In this document: one piece after another, positions 34,309-42,642 of the stretch
How positions within the stretch are numbered: the first letter of the stretch is position 1
Layout of the letters: each line of letters opens with the position of its first letter
Source: RUG100 sp050953405
Lineage (GTDB): Bacteria; Bacillota; Clostridia; Peptostreptococcales; Anaerovoracaceae
Reading direction: 5' to 3'
DNA length: 64,000 bases
NCBI GenBank assembly: GCA_050953405.1
Contig: JBMNMP010000001.1
Coordinates: 372,001-436,000 of the forward strand
Translations under genes and position numbers: made by a program
The notes under the pieces: model-generated
Told to the model about the DNA's origin: nothing
The model's database searches: none
Seen by the model: only the letters and a program-made list of their open reading frames with translations

Positions 34309-35349
34309 TTGAGCAGATTTATAAACAGCAGGATGCGGAATCTGGCGCCCTACACGCCCGGAGAACAACCGCAGACAGAGGATCTTATCAAGCTGAACAC
34401 CAACGAGAATCCTTATCCTCCTTCACCGCACGTGAAGGAAGTGCTCTCGATGATCAACAAGGACGACTACAGGCTGTATCCCGATCCGGATACCAGCATC
34501 GCCATCAGGGCGGTCGCCGAATATTACGGGCTCAAGGAATCTCAGGTGGCCATGGGCAACGGTTCCGATGAGATACTGGCCTTTGCTTATATGGCTTACG
34601 GCGGCAAGGTGTATTTTCCTTCCACCAGCTACGGGTTCTATCCTGTGTTCGGCGATATGTTCGAATGCGAGGCCTCTCCGGTGGCCATGGGAGATGATCT
34701 TAAGATCGTGCCGCAGGATTACATGAACAACGACGGTATGATCGTACTGGCAAACCCCAATGCACCGACGGGCATCGCGCTCAGCAGGAAAGAGATCGAA
34801 TCGATCCTGAAGGGAAACCCCGATCAGGTCGTTGTCGTCGATGAAGCTTATGTTGATTTCGGGGCGGAGACCTGCATCCCGCTGATCAATGAATATGAGA
34901 ACCTCCTCATCGTGCAGACTTTCAGCAAGTCGAGATCGCTGGCCGGCATGAGGATCGGCTTTGCCATCGCCGATGAGGCTCTGATAGATGATATCAACCG
35001 GGTAAAGTTCAGCTTTAACCCGTACAATCTCAGCCAGGAAGCCATCATGGCGGCGAAGGCGGCACTGGAGGACGATGAGTACTTTCAGCTGCAGAGATCC
35101 AAGGTCATGAAGACGCGCGATGAGTTCGTAGCCAGACTGAAGGATATGGGATTCAAGGTCCTTCCTTCGGCGGCCAATTTTGTCTTTGTGAAGACCGGCG
35201 CCGAGTACTTCGACGAGCTGAGGAAGCGCAATATACTGGTCCGTCACTGGGACATCGACCAGATCAAAGACTACATCAGGGTCACTATCGGCAAGGACGA
35301 GGAGATGGACAAGCTGGTGGCTGCAATGGAGGAAATCAGGAATGGGTAG
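34309..35349 (+). CDS. hisC: Histidinol-phosphate aminotransferase
   Basis: 346 residues from the TTG at 34309 (AAAGGAG 7 bases upstream), giving the family-typical start MSRFINSRMRNLAPYTPGEQ. An ATG at 34270 overlapping the hisZG stop would add 13 unmatched residues. Fold type I PLP enzyme: LNTNENPYPPSPHV, GNGSDEILAFAYMA, ANPNAPTGIAL, VDEAYVDF, and the PLP lysine in FSKSRSLAGMRIGF. It transaminates imidazole acetol phosphate with glutamate. Confidence 0.93.
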   Translation: MSRFINSRMRNLAPYTPGEQPQTEDLIKLNTNENPYPPSPHVKEVLSMINKDDYRLYPDPDTSIAIRAVAEYYGLKESQVAMGNGSDEILAFAYMAYGGKVYFPSTSYGFYPVFGDMFECEASPVAMGDDLKIVPQDYMNNDGMIVLANPNAPTGIALSRKEIESILKGNPDQVVVVDEAYVDFGAETCIPLINEYENLLIVQTFSKSRSLAGMRIGFAIADEALIDDINRVKFSFNPYNLSQEAIMAAKAALEDDEYFQLQRSKVMKTRDEFVARLKDMGFKVLPSAANFVFVKTGAEYFDELRKRNILVRHWDIDQIKDYIRVTIGKDEEMDKLVAAMEEIRNG

Positions 35350-35929
35350 AACGGCAGAAGTCAGGAGAAAGACCGGCGAGACCGATATCAGCGTCAGGCT
35401 GGATCTCGACGGCAGTGGAAAGTACAGTATCCAAACGGACTGCGGGTTCATGAAGCACATGCTGGAACTGTTCGCGCGTCACGGGCGCTTCGATCTGGAG
35501 CTCGTCTGCGACGGCGATAGCGAGGTGGATTTTCACCACAGCGTGGAGGACATGGGGATCGCACTGGGGCAGGCCTTCCGGCAGGCGCTGGGCGACAAGA
35601 AGGGCATCGTGCGCTATGGCAACATGATGCTGCCAATGGACGAGGCGCTGGTGATGACTTCGCTGGATATCAGCGGACGCACTACGGTGGTCTGCGACAT
35701 GCGGCTGAATGCGCGGGTAGGTGACTTTGACACCGAGCTGGTGGAGGAATTCATCACCGCATTTGCACGCGAGCTGGGTCTCACCATCCACGTCAGGCAG
35801 CTGGACGGCAGCAATACGCATCACATTATCGAGGCGGCGTTCAAGGGGATGGCCCGGGCGCTCGCTGCTGCGGTCGCCATAGATGAAAAATACGCAGACG
35901 AAATACCATCAACAAAAGGAGTACTATAA
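35342..35929 (+). CDS. hisB: Imidazoleglycerol-phosphate dehydratase
   Basis: 195 residues, the monofunctional form without the phosphatase domain. Mn-binding histidine motifs are DFHHSVEDMG and NTHHIIEAAFKGMARAL, and the N-terminus reads GRTAEVRRKTGETDISV. It overlaps hisC by 8 bases. The fused histidinol-phosphatase of enterobacteria is absent, so that activity must come from elsewhere. Confidence 0.95.
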   Translation: MGRTAEVRRKTGETDISVRLDLDGSGKYSIQTDCGFMKHMLELFARHGRFDLELVCDGDSEVDFHHSVEDMGIALGQAFRQALGDKKGIVRYGNMMLPMDEALVMTSLDISGRTTVVCDMRLNARVGDFDTELVEEFITAFARELGLTIHVRQLDGSNTHHIIEAAFKGMARALAAAVAIDEKYADEIPSTKGVL

Positions 35930-36538
35930 ATGATTGCAGTTATCGATTATGGAGTAGGAAACCTGTTTTCCCTCACAGCTTCGCTGCGCTACATCGGCGC
36001 CGAAGCCAAAGTTACCCGGGATGCGTCAGATCTGGAGAAGGCCGACCGCATCATCCTGCCGGGAGTAGGAGCCTTCGCAGATGCCAGGAAAAAGCTCGAT
36101 GACACCGGCCTCGTGGACACCATCCGTGCACAGGTCGCCGGCGGCAAGCCGATGCTGGGCATCTGCCTCGGAATGCAGCTCCTCTTCGACAAGAGCTACG
36201 AATACGGCGAGCACGAAGGTCTCGGTCTGGTGCCCGGGATCGTGGATGACATGCACAAGGATCTGACAAAGGATCTCAAGGTGCCGCACATCGGCTGGAA
36301 CAGCCTCAGGATATTGAAGGATGATCCGCTGTTCAAGTACATCAGCGACGGCGAATACGTCTACTATGTGCACAGCTATTACGCAAAGGAGTGCCGGGAG
36401 AGCACCATCGCCACATCGGAGTACGATATCACGGTGACCGGAGCGGTGCGCAGCGGCTCGGTCTACGGGACTCAGTTCCACCCGGAAAAGAGCGGGGAGA
36501 CCGGCCTCAATATTCTGCGGGCATTCAACGAACTTTAA
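35930..36538 (+). CDS. hisH: Imidazole glycerol phosphate synthase, glutamine amidotransferase subunit
   Basis: 202 residues. The class I amidotransferase triad is visible: nucleophile Cys in GICLGMQLLF, and His/Glu in GTQFHPEKSG. The N-terminus is IAVIDYGVGNLFSL. It supplies ammonia to HisF. It starts directly after the hisB stop with AAAGGAG overlapping the hisB end. Confidence 0.95.
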   Translation: MIAVIDYGVGNLFSLTASLRYIGAEAKVTRDASDLEKADRIILPGVGAFADARKKLDDTGLVDTIRAQVAGGKPMLGICLGMQLLFDKSYEYGEHEGLGLVPGIVDDMHKDLTKDLKVPHIGWNSLRILKDDPLFKYISDGEYVYYVHSYYAKECRESTIATSEYDITVTGAVRSGSVYGTQFHPEKSGETGLNILRAFNEL

Positions 36539-36551
36539 AGGAGAGCAAGAG

Positions 36552-37271
36552 ATGAAATTATTTCCTGCCATAGATCTGCGCGGCGGCAGAGCCGTGCGCC
36601 TTTATCAGGGAGATTACGATCAGGAAACAGTATACAGCGACAGCCCGGTGGAGGTCGCCCGGGGATTCAGAGATGCGGGTGCGCAGTACCTGCACATCGT
36701 GGATCTGGACGGAGCCAGAGATGGCAGACTGGTCAACTTTGACACCATCAGGGCGATAACCGGTGAAGCCGGCATGTACGTGGAAGTCGGCGGCGGCATC
36801 CGCGATGAGGAACGCATCCGGCAGTACCTGGAAGTCGGCGCAGGCCGCGTCATCCTGGGCACCATCGCGGTAAAGGACCGTGCCTTCCTCGAAAAAATGG
36901 TGCACAAGTACGGCCGCAGGATAGCGGTCGGCGTGGATGCGCGCGACGGCAAGGTGGCCGTCAACGGCTGGAAGGAGATCACCGACGTAGACAGCTTTGG
37001 ATTCTGCACTTATCTGGCGGAGATCGGCGCGGGCGCAGTGATATATACGGACATTTCCCGCGACGGCAGCATGCAGGGAACCAACATGGAAGCTTACAGG
37101 CAGCTGCAGGAAGCGGTCGGCGGCAGCGGCATGGAGATAACTGCCAGCGGCGGCATCAGCACCAGAGAAGAGCTGTTGGAGCTGCAGGATGTCGTGGACG
37201 CGGCGATCCTGGGCAAGGCGCTCTACAGCGGGGCGCTGGATCTGGCCGAGTGCGTCAAAATGCTGGGATAG
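36552..37271 (+). CDS. hisA: Phosphoribosylformimino-AICAR-phosphate isomerase
   Basis: 239 residues, beta/alpha barrel. LFPAIDLRGGRAVRLYQGDY with the catalytic Asp, VGGGIRDEERI and ASGGIST are the two phosphate-binding half-barrel motifs. It catalyses the Amadori isomerisation before HisHF. It has an AAAGGAG site and lies 13 bases after hisH. Confidence 0.95.
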   Translation: MKLFPAIDLRGGRAVRLYQGDYDQETVYSDSPVEVARGFRDAGAQYLHIVDLDGARDGRLVNFDTIRAITGEAGMYVEVGGGIRDEERIRQYLEVGAGRVILGTIAVKDRAFLEKMVHKYGRRIAVGVDARDGKVAVNGWKEITDVDSFGFCTYLAEIGAGAVIYTDISRDGSMQGTNMEAYRQLQEAVGGSGMEITASGGISTREELLELQDVVDAAILGKALYSGALDLAECVKMLG

Positions 37272-37290
37272 CAATGATAGGAGAACTGAA

Positions 37291-38049
37291 ATGATAACAA
37301 AGAGAATAATACCGTGTCTCGATGTGCGGGACGGGAAAGTGGTAAAGGGCGTCAACTTTGAGGGCGTGCGCGATGTGGCCGATCCGGTGGAGATGGCCCG
37401 CTTTTACAACCGGAGCGGAGCCGACGAGCTGGTCTTTTATGACATTACAGCCAGCGTGGAGGGCAGGACCTTGTTCACGGATATACTGACAAAGGTGGCC
37501 AGCGAGATCTTCATTCCGCTCACGGTGGGCGGCGGCATCAATACGCTGGACGATTTCGACCGTGTGCTCAAGTGTGGCGCAGACAAGGTCAGCGTAAACA
37601 CGGGAGCCATCAAGAACCCCGACATCATCGAGCAGGGTGCCAAAAAGTACGGTGATCAGTGCGTGGTCCTCTCCATGGACATCAAGAGGGTGGATGGCGA
37701 GTTCCATCTCTTCAGGAATGGCGGCCGTGAAGATACCGGCATAGATGCTCTGCAGTGGGCGGCCGACGGTGTCAGCCGCGGTGCGGGCGAACTGGTCGTC
37801 AACAGCATAGATACCGATGGTGTCAAAGACGGCTTTGACCTCGAAATGCTGGACGAGATCGGCAAAAGGGTCAACGTGCCAATCATAGCCAGCGGTGGAG
37901 CGGGCAGGATGGAGGACTTTTCGGTGCTCTTCCGCGAGCATCCGTGCGTGGACGCGGGTCTGGCAGCCAGCATATTCCACTTCAAGGAAGTGGCCATCGG
38001 AGATCTGAAAAAATATCTTCGTAGCGAAGGCGTGGAGATGAGGATATGA
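37291..38049 (+). CDS. hisF: Imidazole glycerol phosphate synthase, cyclase subunit
   Basis: 252 residues from the ATG at 37291 (TAGGAGA site), giving the canonical MITKRIIPCLDVRDGKVVKG; the open frame upstream is a shadow. VGGGINTLDDF and ASGGAGRMEDF are the barrel phosphate-binding motifs. It pairs with HisH. Its TGA overlaps the hisI ATG. Confidence 0.96.
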   Translation: MITKRIIPCLDVRDGKVVKGVNFEGVRDVADPVEMARFYNRSGADELVFYDITASVEGRTLFTDILTKVASEIFIPLTVGGGINTLDDFDRVLKCGADKVSVNTGAIKNPDIIEQGAKKYGDQCVVLSMDIKRVDGEFHLFRNGGREDTGIDALQWAADGVSRGAGELVVNSIDTDGVKDGFDLEMLDEIGKRVNVPIIASGGAGRMEDFSVLFREHPCVDAGLAASIFHFKEVAIGDLKKYLRSEGVEMRI

Positions 38050-38438
38050 GCACCATGGAGAAGAGCACACAGGAAGTGCGTTTTGACGAAAAAGGTCTCA
38101 TACCGGCTATCGTGATCGATCATTACACCAAACAGGTACTGACTCTGGCGTATATGAATGCGGAGAGCCTGGAGATCACCAAAAAAGAAGGCAGGACCTG
38201 CTTTTGGAGCCGCAGCCGTCAGGAGCTGTGGCGCAAGGGTGAGACCAGCGGCAACACCCAGAAGGTGGTTTCCATAACCGCCGACTGTGACCGCGATGCT
38301 CTGGTGGTGGAAGTGATCAAGGCAGGACCGGCCTGCCACACGGGTTCCGAGAGCTGCTTTTTCAATCCGATCTGGCATGCGGATGACGTTGAGGAGAGTC
38401 CCGCCTGGCGCAGCATGATCGATCATATCGGAAAATAG
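38046..38438 (+). CDS. hisI: Phosphoribosyl-AMP cyclohydrolase
   Basis: 130 residues. It has the metal-binding motifs VSITADCDRDALVVEV and GPACHTGSESCFF, with the substrate loop CFWSRSRQELWRKGETSGNT. No HisE (PRA-pyrophosphohydrolase) domain is fused and no hisE follows, so that enzyme must be encoded elsewhere. It is the last gene of the his operon and overlaps hisF by 4 bases. Confidence 0.94.
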   Translation: MSTMEKSTQEVRFDEKGLIPAIVIDHYTKQVLTLAYMNAESLEITKKEGRTCFWSRSRQELWRKGETSGNTQKVVSITADCDRDALVVEVIKAGPACHTGSESCFFNPIWHADDVEESPAWRSMIDHIGK

Positions 38439-38529
38439 ACTGCTTTGAAGGATTTCCTTGCAAAAAGGTGTGATTAGATCCGCGTCTGAGGTGTATAAAA
38501 ACCCTTAGTAGCAAAGAGGAGGTGCCCCC

Positions 38530-38727
38530 ATGAAGATAATGTTCAATGACAGAGAATGTGAAGTCGAAAGCGGTATGAAGGTATATGATCTGACTCGCGG
38601 CCACCTGGGCCGACTGAAGATCTGGCTCAACGACAGACAGTTGCGTCAGTCAGAGGCCAAGAACACCGGACTCAGCGATGGCGACCAGGTCATCATCAGG
38701 AGAGCCAGCGGCGGTGGCTGCTGCTGA
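38530..38727 (+). CDS. ThiS/MoaD-like sulfur carrier protein with GGGCC C-terminus
   Basis: 65 residues with a very strong AGGAGGTG site. A beta-grasp pattern like ThiS (MKIMFNDRECEVESGMKVYD, WLNDRQL, SDGDQVIIRR) ends ...SGGGCC. Sulfur carriers normally stop at the GG that is adenylated and thiocarboxylated; here two cysteines follow, so the chain would need trimming (as known for pro-QbsE, which ends in GGCF) or would act through the cysteines. No ThiF/MoeB-type activating enzyme or protease is adjacent. It lies 91 bases after hisI and has its own terminator at 38749-38782. Confidence 0.75.
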   Translation: MKIMFNDRECEVESGMKVYDLTRGHLGRLKIWLNDRQLRQSEAKNTGLSDGDQVIIRRASGGGCC

Positions 38728-38748
38728 GCGTTTCCTGCTGACGCAGCG

Positions 38749-38782
38749 ACCGGAGGAAGCATCAATTGTTTCCCCGGTTTTT
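38749..38782 (+). terminator. Terminator of the sulfur-carrier gene
   Basis: ACCGG-A-GGAA / TTTCC-C-CCGGT stem with one mismatch, then TTTTTAT. Confidence 0.65.
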
Positions 38783-38807
38783 ATTTGCAGTCATCGGGGC
38801 AACGGAA

Positions 38808-38957
38808 ACAAAAGAAAAGACCCCGTCAATGCGGGGCCGTTTCTGATTCTAACTTGACGCACCTATAATGCGCGCTGACTTAAGGGTAAAGAACAGTACA
38901 CCCGGACCCGGCAAACATAACGTAGCAATTGGTGCCGCGTCCGGCTTTCTATTATCC
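38808..38957 (-). ncRNA. Candidate independent small RNA
   Basis: About 150 bases on the minus strand with its own promoter (TTGACA, 18 bases, TAAAAT; 38993-38964) and an intrinsic terminator (CCCCG/CGGGG stem, then TCTTTTCTTTTG; 38838-38808). It contains a long perfect-arm hairpin (CCGGAC and CGGCA against UGCCG and GUCCGG, 38904-38944) and a second GCGC-rich hairpin. I found no convincing ORF. It lacks the SRP, tmRNA and RNase P landmarks I know. Confidence 0.5.
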
Positions 38958-38963
38958 GACGTT

Positions 38964-38999
38964 ATTTTACTGGACAATCAAGCGGATTGTCAATATAAT
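38964..38999. promoter_or_regulatory. Two fully overlapping divergent promoters
   Basis: Plus strand: TGGACA (38971), 17-base spacer, TATAAT (38994-38999), driving the LytTR regulator. Minus strand: TTGACA (38993-38988), 18-base spacer, TAAAAT (38969-38964), driving the small RNA. The two -35 boxes form an inverted repeat, TGGACAATC/GATTGTCAA (one mismatch), so only one polymerase can bind at a time. Confidence 0.6.
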
Positions 39000-39073
39000 A
39001 GGAGAAAATAACTTGTTTATATGCGTAAAACACTCGAACGTGTGCTAGATGTCATGTCTGGCGGAGGTGCCTT

Positions 39074-39874
39074 TTGAACACAAAAAAACTGGCAGCCAGA
39101 TCTATATTGATCATTACCGTATACTACAAAGACAATCTCGAGCCCTATTTTGATGCGCTGCACGACGATGTCCTCTGGTACGGACCGGCGAAGGGACAGT
39201 TCCTGCAGGGCAGGGACCAGATGATACGGGCATGGGAATCGGGCAACCATAACCTGACTTTTACTATGGGGGATATAGATGTGCAGACTGCTTCCAACAG
39301 CGCCAGCTACTGCGAAGTAGTGCTGTCCTACAAGATATACACTCATTTCCCGAGCGGGAATAATCTGCAGCACGATCAGAGGCTTCATTTTACATGGGTC
39401 AGGTGCCGCCGCAAGGACGATAGCGGAGGGCGTCCGCTCGAAGAAAAAATACTCATGCTGCATGTATATAATCTGCAGCAGCGGGATTCCAGGGACTCGA
39501 TATACCCGGTGCATTACGAGGGCGTGGCCGAAAACAACTCATCGACATTCATCAGCGGCAGACACATCATGGTGAACGGAGTCGACAAAGCGGCTTATTA
39601 TCTGCTGAGCGGCACTGTGATGTGGGCTGAGAGCGCAGACCGCGGCAGGCATTGCGTCATTCACACCCGCGAGAGGACCCTGAAAGTGAACGAGCCCCTG
39701 TCCGTATTTCTTGAAAGAGACCCCGAAATGTTCCTGCGCATACACGCCAGCTATATTGTGAACCCGCTTTATGTAGATCGTATCGTGCGCTTTCGCGTCC
39801 TCATGAGCGACGGTGCGGTACTGCCTGTGCCGGAAAAGAAATACACCGCGGTCAAAAGGAAGCTGCTCGGCTAG
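39074..39874 (+). CDS. LytTR transcriptional regulator with N-terminal SnoaL/NTF2-like domain
   Basis: 266 residues from the TTG at 39074 (GGAGGTG 5 bases upstream). Residues about 10-140 resemble an NTF2/SnoaL-like fold (DNLEPYFDALHDDVLWYGPA, WESGNHNLTF). Residues about 165-266 are a LytTR DNA-binding domain (HTRERTLKVNEPLSVFLERD, FLRIHASYIVNPLYV, LPVPEKKYTAVKRKLLG). A ligand-binding NTF2 domain in place of a response-regulator receiver suggests direct sensing of a small molecule rather than phosphorylation. An 18-codon ORF (ATG at 39021) ends overlapping the start codon. No histidine kinase is adjacent. Confidence 0.75.
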   Translation: MNTKKLAARSILIITVYYKDNLEPYFDALHDDVLWYGPAKGQFLQGRDQMIRAWESGNHNLTFTMGDIDVQTASNSASYCEVVLSYKIYTHFPSGNNLQHDQRLHFTWVRCRRKDDSGGRPLEEKILMLHVYNLQQRDSRDSIYPVHYEGVAENNSSTFISGRHIMVNGVDKAAYYLLSGTVMWAESADRGRHCVIHTRERTLKVNEPLSVFLERDPEMFLRIHASYIVNPLYVDRIVRFRVLMSDGAVLPVPEKKYTAVKRKLLG

Positions 39875-39925
39875 AGGTCACCGGGCCGGCGGCGAAGTAA
39901 GGCAGCACTGATTTTGGATTTTCTG

Positions 39926-39954
39926 TTGATAATTGTTCTCATTAGCGTTTTAAT
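39926..39954 (+). promoter_or_regulatory. Promoter with overlapping Fur-like box
   Basis: TTGATA (39926-39931), 17-base spacer, TTTAAT (39949-39954). The segment GATAATTGTTCTCATTAGC (39928-39946) agrees at 14 of 19 positions with the classical Fur-box consensus by my own alignment, and it covers the spacer. Confidence 0.45.
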
Positions 39955-40025
39955 GTTATTAGGCAGAGAATAAAAAACTTGCCGGCCGACAATACTGTAG
40001 GCCTTGTAACTATAGGAGGTTAGCA

Positions 40026-42614
40026 ATGAATGCAATGGAGTTAAAAAAGAATTTTTACTGGACAGGCTGTCTGGATCCGGGCCTGCGGGTGTTCGATATC
40101 GTGATGAATACCGAGTTCGGAACTACATACAATTCGTACCTGATCAAGGGCAGCGAAAAGACGGCTTTATTCGAGACGGCTAAGGCCAAGTGCCTGGATG
40201 ACTACCTGCAGAAGGTCACCGACGTAGTAGATATAAAGGATATAGATTATCTGATCGTAGACCACACGGAGCCGGACCACGCCGGGTCGGCAGTGGAAAT
40301 CATCAGGCGGAATCCGGCAATCAAGCTGGTAGGCAGCGGCATGGCCATAAGGTTCATGAAGGAGATCACGAATATGGACTTCACTTCCATTGTCGTGAAG
40401 GATGGCGACACCATCAGTCTGGGGGACAAGACGCTGCACTTCATTTCGGCTGTGAACCTGCACTGGCCGGATGCCATGTACACGTATATCGAAGAGGACA
40501 AGACACTGATCACCTGCGATTCGTTCGGCTGCCACTACAGCCTGGAAGAGATGCTGATCAGCCGTCTGCAGGACCGGGAAGGATATGACCGCGCACTGCG
40601 CTATTACTTTGACAATATAATGGGTCCCTTCAAGCCCTATGTATTGAAGGCCATAGATAAGATCAAGGATCTGGACGTGGACATGATCTGTCCGGGACAC
40701 GGACCGGTGCTCGACAAGGACCCGTGGAAGGTCGTGGAAGCTTACAAAGAATGGGCCACGGAAGTGAACCCCAACGAAAAGAAGACTGTCGTCATGCCGT
40801 ATGTATCCGCTTATGGCTATACAAAGATCCTCGCGGACAAGATCAGTGAGGGGATCAGGGCTGCCGGCGATATAGATGTAAAGCAGTTCGATATGGTGGA
40901 AGCCGATCACGATGCCGTGATGAACGAGATATACTGGACTGACGGACTGCTGTTCGGTTCGCCGACCATAGTCGGCGAAGCCCTGAGGCCGATCTGGGAT
41001 CTGACCACGGCCATGTTTGGTGGAGTGCACGGCGGCAAGATCGCTTCGGCTTTCGGTTCCTACGGCTGGAGCGGCGAAGCGGTGCCCCATCTGATGCAGC
41101 GCCTGGGGCAGCTGAAGCTGAAGATCTACGGGGAAGGCCTGAAGGTCCACTTCAAACCGTCGCCAGCGCAGCTTGAAGAGGCTTATGAGTTCGGTTACGG
41201 ATTCGGGCAGTCGGTGCTCGCCGGCAAGGTTGTTGAACCCGAGCCTGAGCGTGCCGCCAAGCGTTACTGGAAGTGCCTCGTCTGCGGCGAGGTCGTCGAA
41301 GGGCCAAAGCCGCCGGAAAGCTGTCCGGTATGCGGAGTAGGTCCCGACCAGTTCGTGGAGATATTCCCTGACGAGACCGGCTTCACTTCAGATGAAAAGA
41401 TGAAAGTCGTCATCCTGGGCGGCGGTATCGCGGGCCTGTCGGCCGCGGAAGCCATCCGCAAGCGCAGCAGCGCGGCTGATATCGAAATCATTTCCGATGA
41501 AGAGGTCTTCTGCTACAATCGTCCCATGTTGACGAAGGGCCTGCTGTCTCAGTTCGATGCCATCAACTTCTTCACGCACCAGATGGACTGGTATGAGGAG
41601 AACAAGATCAAGTGCACGCTGGGGCACGCCGTGAAATCGATAGATCTCAAGGGCAGGAAGGTAGTCCTCGACGACGGCAGTGAAAGAGCTTATGACAAGC
41701 TGATCTACGCTCTGGGCGCCGAGTGCAATGTCCCGCCGATACCGGGTCATGAAGGCAGCCATGTTCACGTGATCCGCAAGCTGGCCGATGCCAACGAGAT
41801 CCGTGACCAGCTGGACTCCATCAAAACGGTGGCCGTCATCGGCGGCGGAGTTCTGGGACTGGAAGCAGCCTGGGAATTCGCCCGCGCGGGCAAGGAGGTC
41901 TCTGTCATAGAACTCTCGGACGGAGTGATGGCAAAGCAACTCGATGCAAAGGGATCTGCACTGCTGGGAGAGGCGGCTGAAAAAGCCGGAGTCCGTGTGA
42001 TAACCGGGGCCAAGATAGACGGCATCGTCGCCGGAGGCGTCAAGCTGTCTGCGGGAACGAGGAAATCCGCGGCTGGAGGTCCAGTGGCTGCTGAGGAAAC
42101 GGTACCCGGGGATATCGTGGTCATTTCAGCAGGTGTGAGACCAAATACGCAGGTGGGCTTTGATGCGGGACTGTCGGGGGAGAAATCCGGCGGCCGCTGG
42201 ATAGATGTCGATGAAAAGATGCTCACCAGCGATCCCGATGTATACGCGGCGGGCGATGTTGCCGCTTTCCAGGGTACCTGCGTGGCCATCTGGCCGCAGG
42301 CTCAGGAGATGGGAAAAGTTGCCGGCATGAACGCGGTCGGTGACCAGGCGGCTTACAAGCCGGTCACCCCTTCCAACGCCTTCTCGGGCTTTGGACTGGA
42401 TCTCTTCGCGATCGGCGACAACGGAAAGAATCCCGACCTCCACTACAAGGAAGTGGAGCTCTCGGAGCCGGCCAAGGGCATTTACAAAAAGCTGTACTTC
42501 ACGAACGACCGGTTCAGCGGGGGCATACTGATCGGAGCGCCGGAGCAGGGTGCTAATATGATGAAGGCATTTGAACAGAAAATGAAGATGAAGGACGCGC
42601 TGGCAATGCTGTAA
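40026..42614 (+). CDS. Flavodiiron protein - rubredoxin - NADH:rubredoxin oxidoreductase fusion
   Basis: 862 residues with a TAGGAGG site. Domains: a metallo-beta-lactamase-like diiron domain (about 1-250; HTEPDHAGS, NLHWPDAMY, CPGHGPV); a flavodoxin domain (about 255-400; MPYVSAYGYTKILAD, FGSPTIVGEA, FGSYGWSGEAV); a short-spaced rubredoxin (about 414-445; WKCLVCGEVVEG and CPVCGVGPDQF); and a FAD/NADH reductase (about 455-862; VILGGGIAGLSAAEAI, VIGGGVLGLEAAWEF, YAAGDVAAF). Such class F proteins reduce O2 to water (or NO to N2O) with NADH in one chain, protecting strict anaerobes; one is known in Clostridioides difficile. A candidate Fur box lies over its promoter. Confidence 0.93.
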   Translation: MNAMELKKNFYWTGCLDPGLRVFDIVMNTEFGTTYNSYLIKGSEKTALFETAKAKCLDDYLQKVTDVVDIKDIDYLIVDHTEPDHAGSAVEIIRRNPAIKLVGSGMAIRFMKEITNMDFTSIVVKDGDTISLGDKTLHFISAVNLHWPDAMYTYIEEDKTLITCDSFGCHYSLEEMLISRLQDREGYDRALRYYFDNIMGPFKPYVLKAIDKIKDLDVDMICPGHGPVLDKDPWKVVEAYKEWATEVNPNEKKTVVMPYVSAYGYTKILADKISEGIRAAGDIDVKQFDMVEADHDAVMNEIYWTDGLLFGSPTIVGEALRPIWDLTTAMFGGVHGGKIASAFGSYGWSGEAVPHLMQRLGQLKLKIYGEGLKVHFKPSPAQLEEAYEFGYGFGQSVLAGKVVEPEPERAAKRYWKCLVCGEVVEGPKPPESCPVCGVGPDQFVEIFPDETGFTSDEKMKVVILGGGIAGLSAAEAIRKRSSAADIEIISDEEVFCYNRPMLTKGLLSQFDAINFFTHQMDWYEENKIKCTLGHAVKSIDLKGRKVVLDDGSERAYDKLIYALGAECNVPPIPGHEGSHVHVIRKLADANEIRDQLDSIKTVAVIGGGVLGLEAAWEFARAGKEVSVIELSDGVMAKQLDAKGSALLGEAAEKAGVRVITGAKIDGIVAGGVKLSAGTRKSAAGGPVAAEETVPGDIVVISAGVRPNTQVGFDAGLSGEKSGGRWIDVDEKMLTSDPDVYAAGDVAAFQGTCVAIWPQAQEMGKVAGMNAVGDQAAYKPVTPSNAFSGFGLDLFAIGDNGKNPDLHYKEVELSEPAKGIYKKLYFTNDRFSGGILIGAPEQGANMMKAFEQKMKMKDALAML

Positions 42615-42642
42615 ACGCCGTCTGCGATTCGATTCAAAGGGG

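Noticed and set aside
38821..38880. Plus-strand TTGACG and TATAAT near 38855-38870 as a promoter
   Set aside because: The two boxes are only four bases apart, so they cannot form a sigma-A promoter; the segment is part of a hairpin of the minus-strand RNA.
39021..39077. 18-codon ORF upstream of and overlapping the LytTR start
   Set aside because: The nearest GGAGA is 15 bases from its ATG and the peptide has no recognisable feature; chance is likely, although coupling cannot be excluded.
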